A stretch of 17,504 nt of DNA from NCBI GenBank assembly GCA_050015895.1, contig JBEKAN010000038.1, positions 1 to 17,504 on the forward strand, written 5' to 3'. Numbering within the stretch: position 1 is the stretch's first letter; each line of letters begins with the position of its first letter. Under the pieces are notes generated by a model. The model was given only the letters and a program-made list of their open reading frames with translations. It was not told where the DNA came from and ran no database searches. This document shows, piece after piece, positions 1-6,310 of this stretch. A program made the position numbers and the translations under genes. The stretch comes from JBEKOF01 sp050015895 (GTDB lineage: Bacteria; Verrucomicrobiota; Verrucomicrobiia; Limisphaerales; Palsa-1400).

Positions 1-91
1 GGGATGACTGCGGCGGGGGATTGCGATTAGAATTAGGATTCACAGGAATTTGAGTTTTTCGTTCAATTAGATCATACTTTTGAAAAAGTTC

Positions 92-108
92 CTTCCCACG
101 GTGGGAAG
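92..108. repeat. Perfect inverted repeat, possible terminator hairpin
   Basis: CTTCCCAC and GTGGGAAG are perfect inverted arms separated by a single G. As RNA this would fold as a six-base-pair GC-rich stem with a five-base loop. On the minus strand a run of five T follows four bases after the hairpin, which fits a factor-independent terminator in that direction. On the plus strand only a weaker T-rich stretch follows after a second palindrome (110-119). No minus-strand gene is seen to its right, so its role is unclear. Confidence 0.4.
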
Positions 109-229
109 CAACTCGAGTTTTCATGTTTTCTGCAAGTGGCTGGTGTGGAGGGTTTTGCGTTGAAAAAGTGAGTTTCCAAAAACCTGGACGCGAAAATAGT
201 TTTGGGGAAACTGCGGAAAAGCTGCCAAA

Positions 230-255
230 CGACCGAGAAAACGGGTCGGATTTTT
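230..255 (+). terminator. Weak terminator-like hairpin
   Basis: The arms CGACC (230-234) and GGTCG (244-248) enclose a nine-base A-rich loop, and a run of five T follows at 251-255. The stem is short, so this is only a candidate factor-independent terminator for something transcribed from the left. Confidence 0.3.
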
Positions 256-287
256 GGGATTTTTGCAAATGCGGGGGAAGAATTTGG

Positions 288-350
288 CAGGATGGACAGG
301 ATGGACTTTGAGGTTGGCCGCGCTGGTCGGGAACACAGAAATCCATCCTG
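288..350. repeat. Tandem CAGGATGGA repeat with inverted copy
   Basis: CAGGATGGA occurs twice in tandem (288-296, 297-305), and its reverse complement TCCATCCTG lies at 342-350. The arms could pair over a loop of about 35 bases or more. There is no coding potential here. I recall similar 'AGGATGGACAGGATGGA' strings between genes in verrucomicrobial genomes, but I cannot check that here. Confidence 0.5.
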
Positions 351-425
351 CTGAGGATTGCTTAACTGCTTCAGAATGAAGCACTTGCCGCGAAAAGTTG
401 TTCTCAAAAGGCTCAAAAGATGAAC

Positions 426-458
426 ACAGGGGTTGTTTGACCCTGTCGGCCTTTTTTT
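426..458 (+). terminator. Probable factor-independent terminator
   Basis: ACAGGG (426-431) and CCCTGT (441-446) form a six-base-pair stem with a nine-base loop. A run of seven T (452-458) follows five bases later. This is the best terminator in the first 600 bp and would stop plus-strand transcription before the toxin-antitoxin operon. Its 3' arm is part of a 16-bp sequence repeated after the antitoxin gene. Confidence 0.5.
438..453 (+). repeat. 16-bp direct repeat, left copy
   Basis: TGACCCTGTCGGCCTT occurs here and again, base for base, at 1361-1376. The two copies bracket the toxin-antitoxin pair. This copy overlaps the 3' arm of a terminator-like hairpin. The right copy has no matching 5' arm. 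Confidence 0.6.
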
Positions 459-616
459 GCAACAGCGAATTCGACCTTCTGCTTCCCGGAATATTTGGTG
501 CAATTTCCCTCCCTTGCGCTCATTATGGCTGCTGCTTGTGACAAATCCGCCAATAAATCCTGGTGCCGTCAGCTCCTCAACCTTGTTGTCCTGGCTGCTT
601 GACGCGGCGGATGGAT

Positions 617-634
617 AACATCAACTTTGATGTT
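617..634. promoter_or_regulatory. Perfect palindrome, probable antitoxin operator
   Basis: AACATCA (617-623), a four-base centre and TGATGTT (628-634) make a perfect inverted repeat ending eight bases before the toxin ATG. HigA-type antitoxins bind such palindromes to repress their own operon. A TTGACG element at 599-604 could be a -35 box, which would place the palindrome over the -10 region. No clean -10 hexamer stands out. The palindrome also takes the place where a Shine-Dalgarno site would be expected. Confidence 0.6.
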
Positions 635-642
635 GCGCTCCT

Positions 643-996
643 ATGGAACGCACTGTAGAGTTCTACGTCAGTGCCAGTGGCCGCACGCCCGTTTTGGAGT
701 TCCTTGAGGAACTCAGGCAAAGCGACCCCGGTGACCACGCCGCTGTGTTGCGCGGTCTGGCCAAGTTACGCAATCGCCAGTTTCACCGCGAGCCGCTGTC
801 CAAAGCCATCGGCGAGGGCCTGTTTGAGCTGCGGCATGTCGGCAAGTTGAACACGCGCGTTCTGTGGTTCTTTGTCAAAGACCGACGGATCATTGCCGTT
901 CATGGCATTCGCAACAAAGGCCAAGCCATGCGGGCCCGCGACCTCGGCACCGCGCTGGACCGGATGCGCGACTGGCGCGAGAGATTTGAAACATGA
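643..996 (+). CDS. higB: HigB/RelE-type toxin (Gp49-like family)
   Basis: This 117-residue protein fits the phage-derived Gp49-like toxin family, a branch of the RelE/HigB superfamily. These toxins are mRNA interferases that cut messages on the ribosome and are held inactive by the partner antitoxin. The family pattern is visible: an N-terminal strand (TVEFYVSASGRTPVLEFLEEL), a basic central helix, a GLFELR strand, then RVLWFF and the HGIRNKG segment, and a C-terminal helix rich in Arg. The ATG at 643 follows the palindrome at 617-634 and has no clear Shine-Dalgarno site. The stop overlaps the next start as ATGA. Toxin-first order is the usual arrangement for higBA. Catalytic residues vary too much in this family to assign here. 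Confidence 0.85.
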   Translation: MERTVEFYVSASGRTPVLEFLEELRQSDPGDHAAVLRGLAKLRNRQFHREPLSKAIGEGLFELRHVGKLNTRVLWFFVKDRRIIAVHGIRNKGQAMRARDLGTALDRMRDWRERFET

Positions 997-1349
997 AAAA
1001 AACAAACTTCGACCTGTATCTGGAGGAGCAACTCAAAGACCCGGGCTTTGCCGCGCGCTTTGAAAGAGCGGGCGAGGCCTGGGAGGTGGCCTTGCAACTT
1101 GCCGCCTTGCGCGAAAAGGCCGGCCTTTCCCAAAAAGATCTCGCTCGCAAACTCCGCACCTCCCAGCAGAACATCAGCCGCCTTGAATCGCCGTCTTACG
1201 AGGGCCATTCCCTGAGCATGCTGCGCCGCGTCGCCGAAGTTCTGGGCGCCACCGTCCAGGTCACCATCGCCCCGCGCTCGCAGCCAGACCCCATGATTCT
1301 CTCTGAAGCCAAAGTTCCTTACCGCGCTGGCAGGAAGACGAAATGTTAA
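993..1349 (+). CDS. higA: HigA-type antitoxin, XRE helix-turn-helix
   Basis: This 118-residue protein is the likely antitoxin for the overlapping toxin and the repressor of the operon. Residues 1-35 are a polar, helical N-terminus (DLYLEEQLKDPGFAARFERA) typical of antitoxins paired with Gp49-like toxins. An XRE/Cro helix-turn-helix follows: LAALREKAGLSQKDLARKL, then the recognition helix around TSQQNISRLES (56-66), ending with an AEVLGATVQVTI strand. The last 20 residues are an unstructured basic tail. The start at 993 forms an ATGA overlap with the toxin stop, so translation is coupled. It probably binds the palindrome at 617-634. Confidence 0.88.
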   Translation: MKKTNFDLYLEEQLKDPGFAARFERAGEAWEVALQLAALREKAGLSQKDLARKLRTSQQNISRLESPSYEGHSLSMLRRVAEVLGATVQVTIAPRSQPDPMILSEAKVPYRAGRKTKC

Positions 1350-1360
1350 ATGTTAAGATG

Positions 1361-1376
1361 TGACCCTGTCGGCCTT
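1361..1376 (+). repeat. 16-bp direct repeat, right copy
   Basis: This is an exact copy of the sequence at 438-453, eleven bases after the antitoxin stop. With the left copy it delimits a unit of about 0.9 kb that carries only the toxin-antitoxin pair and its control region. It could mark an insertion or excision boundary, but chance is not excluded. Confidence 0.6.
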
Positions 1377-1389
1377 GTTGGGAAAACGG

Positions 1390-1411
1390 GGAGCGGGACC
1401 CTGCCTGCTCC
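1390..1411. repeat. GC-rich hairpin between antitoxin and ATPase genes
   Basis: GGAGC (1390-1394) pairs with GCTCC (1407-1411). One G-T pair and a GG/CC step extend the stem to eight pairs over a six-base loop. No T-run follows, so it is not a classical terminator. It may separate the toxin-antitoxin operon from the next gene. Confidence 0.35.
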
Positions 1412-1433
1412 GCAAATGTGAGTTTTGTGGTTG

Positions 1434-1460
1434 ATTATCATCCACGTTGTGGACGATTAT
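1434..1460. promoter_or_regulatory. Imperfect palindrome before the DUF4143 ATPase
   Basis: ATTATCATCCAC (1434-1445) and GTGGACGATTAT (1449-1460) are inverted arms around GTT with ten of twelve positions paired. The core TCCAC-GTT-GTGGA is perfect. It ends six bases before the ATG at 1467, so it could be an operator or an RNA hairpin hiding the start. No binding protein is known to me. Confidence 0.4.
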
Positions 1461-1466
1461 ATCACC

Positions 1467-2714
1467 ATGATTCGTCGCCACATTACCGAACATCTCCTGC
1501 AAGCCTTGGCGGACACACCGGTGGTCCTGGTCAACGGCGCCCGACAAACCGGCAAGAGCACGCTGGCGCAATCGGCGGAATTGACCCAGCGCGGCCGCCA
1601 GTATTTGACATTTGACGACTCCGGCGTACTGGCTGCGGCCAAACGCGACCCCAACGGCTTCATCGCCGGTTTGGAGACTCCGGTCACCCTCGATGAGGTG
1701 CAGCATGCGCCCGAGCTTTTTCCGGCCATCAAAATGGCCGTGGACCGGAACCGGGAGCCTGGAGGATTTTTGCTGACCGGTTCGGCAAATGTGATGCTGC
1801 TGCCAAAATTATCCGAGTCTCTGGCGGGCCGCATGGAGATCCTGACGCTCTGGCCGTTTTCGCAGGGCGAAATGAACAATGTCATGGAGGGATTTATTGA
1901 CGCCTTGTTCTCGAAACAGCCGGTCTGGTCTTCAGAAAAATCAGCCAAAGCAGGGCGCGGGGAGTTGATGGAGAAAGCGTTGGCCGGCGGCTATCCCCCG
2001 GCGGTTGCCCGCAACCCTGGCGCGCGGCGCGGGGCGTGGTTTCAGTCCTATCTGACGACGATTCTCCAGCGCGATGTTCGTGACCTGGCCAATGTGGCCG
2101 ACGTAACGGCTGTGCCCCGCCTTCTGTCGGTTGTGGCGACCCGTGCGGGCGGTCTGTTGAATCTGGCTGACTTGTCGCGGACTCTGGCGTTGGCGCAATC
2201 CACATTGAAACGCCACTTCGCGCTGTTGGAGGCGACGTTCCTGGTGCAACTGTTGAGGCCGTGGTCGGGCAACCTGGGACAGCGGCTCATTCAAACGCCG
2301 AAGGTTTATTTGGATGACACGGGGCTGCTGGCCCATTTATTGGGGTTGACCGCGGACCGGCTGAAGGTGGACGGGACACTGGCTGGCGGGGTGCTGGAGA
2401 ATTTTGTGTTGATGGAACTGCGCAAGCAATCGGCCTGGAGCGAGGTTCAGCCGGAACTTTTCTTTTGGCGCACGGCCTCCGGGCAGGAAGTGGACATCGT
2501 GCTCGAAGATCGCGCCGGACGGCTGGTCGGCGTGGAAGTAAAAGCAGGGGCCACGTTGGCCGGAGGCGACGTCCGCGGTTTGCAGGCCATGGCCGACGCG
2601 GCGGGCAAACGCTGGGTTCGCGGAGTGGTGCTTTACACCGGGACAGAAGTCATTCCGTATGCCGCCAACCTCCATGCACTGCCCCTGCCACTCCTCTGGG
2701 CGGCGCATCATTGA
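1467..2714 (+). CDS. AAA ATPase with DUF4143 C-terminal domain
   Basis: This is a member of the very widespread AAA_14-DUF4143 family, P-loop ATPases of unsettled function that often sit in accessory regions. From the ATG at 1467 it is 415 residues. Walker A is GARQTGKST (24-32) and the Walker B-like segment is TLDEVQ (74-79). A sensor-like LLTGSANVMLL follows, then SLAGRMEILTLWPFSQGE, both typical of the family. The C-terminal half (from about residue 170) contains FFWRTASGQEVDIVLE...VEVKAG. This D-x15-ExK-like arrangement is typical of the PD-(D/E)XK-like fold seen in DUF4143. A TTG at 1425 could add 14 residues, but it would run through the palindrome at 1434-1460, so I prefer the ATG. The stop lies four bases before the next ATG. 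Confidence 0.9.
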   Translation: MIRRHITEHLLQALADTPVVLVNGARQTGKSTLAQSAELTQRGRQYLTFDDSGVLAAAKRDPNGFIAGLETPVTLDEVQHAPELFPAIKMAVDRNREPGGFLLTGSANVMLLPKLSESLAGRMEILTLWPFSQGEMNNVMEGFIDALFSKQPVWSSEKSAKAGRGELMEKALAGGYPPAVARNPGARRGAWFQSYLTTILQRDVRDLANVADVTAVPRLLSVVATRAGGLLNLADLSRTLALAQSTLKRHFALLEATFLVQLLRPWSGNLGQRLIQTPKVYLDDTGLLAHLLGLTADRLKVDGTLAGGVLENFVLMELRKQSAWSEVQPELFFWRTASGQEVDIVLEDRAGRLVGVEVKAGATLAGGDVRGLQAMADAAGKRWVRGVVLYTGTEVIPYAANLHALPLPLLWAAHH

Positions 2715-2718
2715 GGAG

Positions 2719-3690
2719 ATGCCCGGCCTGACCGCCGATTCGCGCTCGAAAGACGCAGCGGAAACCCGCCCATTAACTCCAGAAGGAGGATTTGGATTTG
2801 CGCTTTGGCGGGCGAATGCCGACCCTTGGGGCTTGCGCGACGATTACACTGAACCTGTGTTCAAGGGCTGGGCCAAGCCGGGTCCGATCCCGCCCGGAGC
2901 ACTTGGCGGCGGACCCGCCTTGGAAGCGGGCGAAACGCTGGACGCCATCAGCGGCCACTTTCGGCTGTTTCAACCGACCCAAGGCCATCGCTTCTCGACG
3001 GATGACGTGCTGGCCGCGTGGTATGGCACGACGTGTTGTCCCACGGCTCGAAGCGTCCTGGATCTGGGCAGCGGGTTGGGCGCGGCGGGAATGGTAGCCG
3101 CCTGGCGCCTGGCGGGGGCGAGGTTTGTCACGGTAGAGGCGCAGGTGGAAAGCGCGCGGCTGGCCCGCAAATCGGCGCGATGGAACGGGCTGGAAGACCG
3201 CTACGAAATCCGGGAGGGGGACTTTCGAGACAGGTCGGTTTTGCGTTTGGAGGAGAAATTCGATCTGATCCTGGGCAGCCCGCCGTATTTCCCGCCTGGC
3301 AGCGGGGTGGAAGGGGATCATCCGCAAAAGATCGCCTGCCGCTTTGAGATGCGGGGAGACATCGCGGATTACTGCGCCACGGCGGCGCCGCGTCTGAACC
3401 GGGGCGGAATTTTCGCGTGCGTCTTTCCGGTCAGGCCGTCCGAGCAAAGGCACCGGGTCGAGGCCGCGGCCGCGGCGGCGGGATTGAGGATCCTCCGCTG
3501 GCGTCCGGTGACGCTCCGCGAACCCGAGCCGCCGTTGCTCGGACTCTTCTGCATGGTTGGGGCCGGCGACTTGCCTCCGGGCGCGGCGCGGGAGCCCTGG
3601 ATGGAATCAGCGCTGGTGATTCGGACGGCGGAGGGGCGGATTCACCCGGAGTACTCGGTGGTCAAGATGTCGTTTGGTTTCCCGCCCTGA
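2719..3690 (+). CDS. TrmN6-like tRNA N6-adenine methyltransferase
   Basis: This SAM-dependent methyltransferase of 323 residues resembles TrmN6/YfiC, which methylates adenine 37 of tRNA1(Val). Family marks are GHRFSTDDVLAAW just before the Rossmann core, the SAM-binding DLGSGLG loop (115-121), an acidic VEAQ segment, and LGSPPYFPPG with the catalytic tetrad at 187-190. The tetrad is SPPY instead of the NPPY usual for this group. (D/N/S)PP(Y/F) is allowed among N6-adenine methylases. About 75 residues rich in Gly and Pro precede the core and look like an extra N-terminal extension. The ATG at 2719 has GAGGAG directly upstream with no spacer. An upstream start inside the ATPase gene is possible but less likely. 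The target is inferred from family only and might be another RNA. Confidence 0.78.
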   Translation: MPGLTADSRSKDAAETRPLTPEGGFGFALWRANADPWGLRDDYTEPVFKGWAKPGPIPPGALGGGPALEAGETLDAISGHFRLFQPTQGHRFSTDDVLAAWYGTTCCPTARSVLDLGSGLGAAGMVAAWRLAGARFVTVEAQVESARLARKSARWNGLEDRYEIREGDFRDRSVLRLEEKFDLILGSPPYFPPGSGVEGDHPQKIACRFEMRGDIADYCATAAPRLNRGGIFACVFPVRPSEQRHRVEAAAAAAGLRILRWRPVTLREPEPPLLGLFCMVGAGDLPPGAAREPWMESALVIRTAEGRIHPEYSVVKMSFGFPP

Positions 3691-3719
3691 AAGCCATACC
3701 GCGCCCGGACTTCTTGGGT

Positions 3720-4613
3720 TCAAGGATGTGTGCCTGGGATGAAAGCATACCAGCCCGCCATGCCGATTGCGGCGAGAAGGAACCCCGCACCCATGCAAAC
3801 GCGCCAGAGGCTGTCTTTGCTCCTGGCGGTGACGAATCCCAAGACCTCGGCCCCCGTTGCCACTCCGTTGACCAGGTGGTACACCGCCGCCACGATGGCG
3901 AGGAGATAAAGCTCGCTGACGAGCAAATTGGCCGGGTTTGCCGTGTGTTCATTCCAGAAATGCCACTGGGCTTGGGACACGGACGCAAATGCGCGTTGCG
4001 GCTCGAACAAACCGGCGGCAGTGTGACGCCCCGCCGCCGGCCCGGGCGCGTCTTGATCCGCCATAAGCAGCCCCGGCCGGCGAGTCGTTGCCAGATGGAA
4101 GGACAGGAAGCCGAGCAGGATCACGGCTGTCAGGCGTTGCAGCCAGTAACGCGCATCGCCGCCGGAATGAGGTTTCTCAACGGCGAACTTCAATTTATCC
4201 CGGCGCAATACGCGCAACCCAAGGGTGACGTGAATGGCGAGGGGCACGAAAACCAAACCGATCCCAAAACTCGGCAGCGCGGCAGCAAGGCCATGCGAGA
4301 GACCGGCCACCAAATCGAACAGGGCGGGCCAAAGACCGAACGCGCGGACGATGAGCTGCAGAAGAAGGACCGCGCCGAGAACGAATCCTGTGAGAGCGAG
4401 CCATTGGCGCGCCAAGTCGTGGCCGCCGCACGCGCAGCCGCACTGATTATTCGGCGAGCAAAGCTCCACCGAAAGCAAATCACGGGGGGGCGCAAGGTCC
4501 GGGTTCCGCCCGGAGTGGCAACTGCCGCCGCATTGGCCGCCATCGCTCAGCGGGAATTTCTCAGGCAGATTGTCGGAAGAATTCACCAGCCTTATTTGCG
4601 CCGCATTTGCCAT
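3720..4613 (-). CDS. SdhC-like cytochrome b membrane subunit
   Basis: This 297-residue membrane protein resembles the single-chain cytochrome b subunit of type-B succinate:quinone oxidoreductase or fumarate reductase. Five hydrophobic helices are visible: WLALTGFVLGAVLLLQLIV, PSFGIGLVFVPLAIHVTLG, RLTAVILLGFLSFHLA, LLVSELYLLAIVAAVYHLVNG, and CMGAGFLLAAIGMAGWYAF. Candidate haem ligands are the helix histidines (IHVTL, SFHLA, VYHLVNG). RYWLQRLTAVILL and NGVATGAEVLGFVTA match the family style. No flavoprotein or iron-sulfur subunit gene is adjacent, so it is an orphan here. The first 65 residues are unusual: six Cys at 28, 32, 52, 58, 60 and 62, including CGGSCH and CGCACGG. A TTG at 4634 could add seven residues. 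The gene is convergent with the methyltransferase, with a 29-bp gap between the stops. Confidence 0.75.
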   Translation of the reverse strand: MANAAQIRLVNSSDNLPEKFPLSDGGQCGGSCHSGRNPDLAPPRDLLSVELCSPNNQCGCACGGHDLARQWLALTGFVLGAVLLLQLIVRAFGLWPALFDLVAGLSHGLAAALPSFGIGLVFVPLAIHVTLGLRVLRRDKLKFAVEKPHSGGDARYWLQRLTAVILLGFLSFHLATTRRPGLLMADQDAPGPAAGRHTAAGLFEPQRAFASVSQAQWHFWNEHTANPANLLVSELYLLAIVAAVYHLVNGVATGAEVLGFVTARSKDSLWRVCMGAGFLLAAIGMAGWYAFIPGTHP

Positions 4614-4798
4614 GCCAACCAACCACAAGCGCAAATTCCCCGCTGTCCATAATCAGACACAAGGCGAACCCTGATCACGTTGGCGAAATTTCATCATCCT
4701 GAGCAGTTCCAATCATCGCGGCGAATCTCGAACATGGCCCATGTGGAGGGTTGAAGATTGGGATTTCATGGAAGGTGTTGTTGGTGTAGTGTGAAGAG
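4614..4798. other. Divergent intergenic region
   Basis: This 185-bp gap lies between the leftward cytochrome b gene and the rightward kinase gene and must hold promoters for both. I see no strong -35/-10 pair. A perfect inverted repeat, ACATGG-C-CCATGT at 4732-4744, lies 54 bp before the kinase start and may be a regulator site. Confidence 0.5.
4732..4744. promoter_or_regulatory. Perfect 13-bp inverted repeat
   Basis: ACATGG and CCATGT are separated by one C. The repeat sits centrally in the divergent intergenic region, where a shared operator could act on either gene. The binding protein is unknown. Confidence 0.35.
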
Positions 4799-6310
4799 GT
4801 GCGGACAGACCGCCTAAAGGAAAGCGCCGAGCGCAAGCGGACCGAGGAGGCCTTGCGTGAGAGCGAGGAGAAGTATCGCCAGCTTTTCGAGGTGGAGTCC
4901 GACGCCATCGTGCTGGCGGACCGGGAAACTGGACGCTTCATAGACGCCAATCCCGCCGCGCTGAGATTATACGGTTACAGCCTGCGGGAATTCCTCGCGC
5001 TCAAGCCCGGCGACGTCTCCGCCGAGCCGGAGAAGACCCGCCAGGCCATAAGCGAAGGCCGGAAGTTCGTCGCCTTGCGCTGGCACCGCAAGAAAGACGG
5101 GACCATATTTCCGGTCGAGATGACTTGCAGCTATTTTGAGCTCCAAGGGCGCAAGGCGTATGTGGCCGCGATTCGGGACATCACGGAGCGCAAACAGACC
5201 GAGGATGCCCTGCGGCGCTCGGAGACGAAATTCCGCACACTTTATGATTCGACAAGCGACGCGCTGCTGCTCTCCGACGAGAAAGGCTCCTTGATCGAGT
5301 GCAACCCGGCGGGATTGGCGATGTTTGGCTGCGCGACCGCACAGGAGCTTTGCTCGAAACACCCCGCCGATTTTTCGCCACCGCTGCAGCCAGACGGCAC
5401 AAATTCGCTGACGCTGGCCAACCTGCGCATCGCCACGGCGCTGGAAAAGGGCAGTCACCATTTCGAGTGGACGCATAAGCGGATGGACACCGGCGAGGCC
5501 TTTCCCACCGAAGTGCATCTGACTTTGATGGAAGTGGGCGGGGAACAGGTGATCCTCGGGAGCATCCGGGACATCACCGAGCGCAAGCGCGCGGAAGAGG
5601 CGCTGGGCGCCTCCCGCGAACAGCTCCGCGCCCTGGCGGCGCGGACGAGAGCCGTGCGCGAGGAGGAGCGCACGAGGATCGCCCGCGAAATCCACGACGT
5701 GCTGGCCCAGGAATTGACCAGCCTCAAGGTGGATGTCACTTTGCTGACTTACCTTCTTGCGGACTCCCCCGGAGATTCGACGCGCAGTCTGGTCCGTGAA
5801 AAGCTGACGGCGATGGCCGTCACGACCGCCACCGCCATCCAGTCCGTGCAAAATATCGCCACCGACCTGCGTCCCATGGTGCTGGACAGCCTGGGCTTGT
5901 GCGCCGCCATTGAATGGATGGCCAAGGATTTTCAGGCACACACGGGGATCGGTTGCCAAGTGCGTCTGCCAAGGAGAGACCTGCCGCTGGATCACGACCG
6001 TTCGACGGCCCTGTTTCGAATCATGCAGGAGAGCCTGACCAACATCATCCGCCACGCGGCGGCCACGCGGGTGGAGATTCAATTGGAGGGGGAGCCGGAG
6101 CATGTGACATTAACTGTGCGGGACAACGGGCGGGGCATTCCAGAAAGCAAGATCGTCGCACCCGGCTCGGTGGGGTTGCTGGGACTGCGCGAGCGCGCCC
6201 TTTTGTTGGGGGGCCGATGCGACATCAGCGGCCGTCCGGGCGAAGGAACGAGGGTCCAAGCGCGGATTCCGCTGCCACCCAATAGTAATTCAAAGAGCCC
6301 CCCATCATGA
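4799..6310 (+). CDS. PAS-PAS histidine kinase, NarL/DesK type
   Basis: This soluble sensor kinase of 503 residues has no membrane segment. Residues 1-20 are a charged coil (SAERKRTEEALRESEEKYR). PAS1 spans about 20-127 and PAS2 about 140-258, each ending in the DITERK linker. A HisKA_3 dimerisation domain follows, with phospho-acceptor H299 in REIHDVLAQELTSLK. The ATPase domain has an N box (QESLTNIIRHA), DNGRG at 442-446 and the GLLGLRERALLLGG lid segment. This kinase type pairs with LuxR/NarL regulators, and just such a gene overlaps its stop by ATGA. The start is a GTG overlapping an AGAGG. A stop codon lies only ten bases before it (4787-4789). The protein therefore begins in the middle of a PAS linker, as if an upstream sensor module had been lost. 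Confidence 0.88.
   Translation: MRTDRLKESAERKRTEEALRESEEKYRQLFEVESDAIVLADRETGRFIDANPAALRLYGYSLREFLALKPGDVSAEPEKTRQAISEGRKFVALRWHRKKDGTIFPVEMTCSYFELQGRKAYVAAIRDITERKQTEDALRRSETKFRTLYDSTSDALLLSDEKGSLIECNPAGLAMFGCATAQELCSKHPADFSPPLQPDGTNSLTLANLRIATALEKGSHHFEWTHKRMDTGEAFPTEVHLTLMEVGGEQVILGSIRDITERKRAEEALGASREQLRALAARTRAVREEERTRIAREIHDVLAQELTSLKVDVTLLTYLLADSPGDSTRSLVREKLTAMAVTTATAIQSVQNIATDLRPMVLDSLGLCAAIEWMAKDFQAHTGIGCQVRLPRRDLPLDHDRSTALFRIMQESLTNIIRHAAATRVEIQLEGEPEHVTLTVRDNGRGIPESKIVAPGSVGLLGLRERALLLGGRCDISGRPGEGTRVQARIPLPPNSNSKSPPS

Larger units (their letters stand above)
1..616. other. Non-coding stretch rich in small inverted repeats
   Basis: I find no convincing gene here. The open frames on both strands are short, have poor codon quality and match no family I know. 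The stretch is more AT-rich than the genes to its right. It holds several perfect small inverted repeats: 92-108, the palindrome AACTCGAGTT at 110-119, and GCTTCA/TGAAGC at 368-382. It also holds a tandem 9-bp repeat (CAGGATGGA at 288-296 and 297-305) with an inverted copy at 342-350, and two terminator-like hairpins listed separately. The region probably holds terminators for a gene left of the window plus the toxin-antitoxin promoter region. Confidence 0.6.

Noticed and set aside
72..503. A 143-codon minus-strand open frame in the first 500 bases
   Set aside because: Composition is unlike a real protein (many Phe, Ser, Pro and Lys in no domain pattern). It translates the CAGGATGGA repeats and terminator hairpins, and no family is recognised.
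3417..4652. A 411-codon plus-strand open frame over the cytochrome b gene
   Set aside because: It is the antisense shadow of a clear membrane protein on the minus strand, and its product has no helices or motifs.
4967..6103. A 378-codon minus-strand open frame inside the first kinase
   Set aside because: It is antisense to PAS and kinase domains whose motifs are unmistakable on the plus strand. High GC at third positions creates such shadows.
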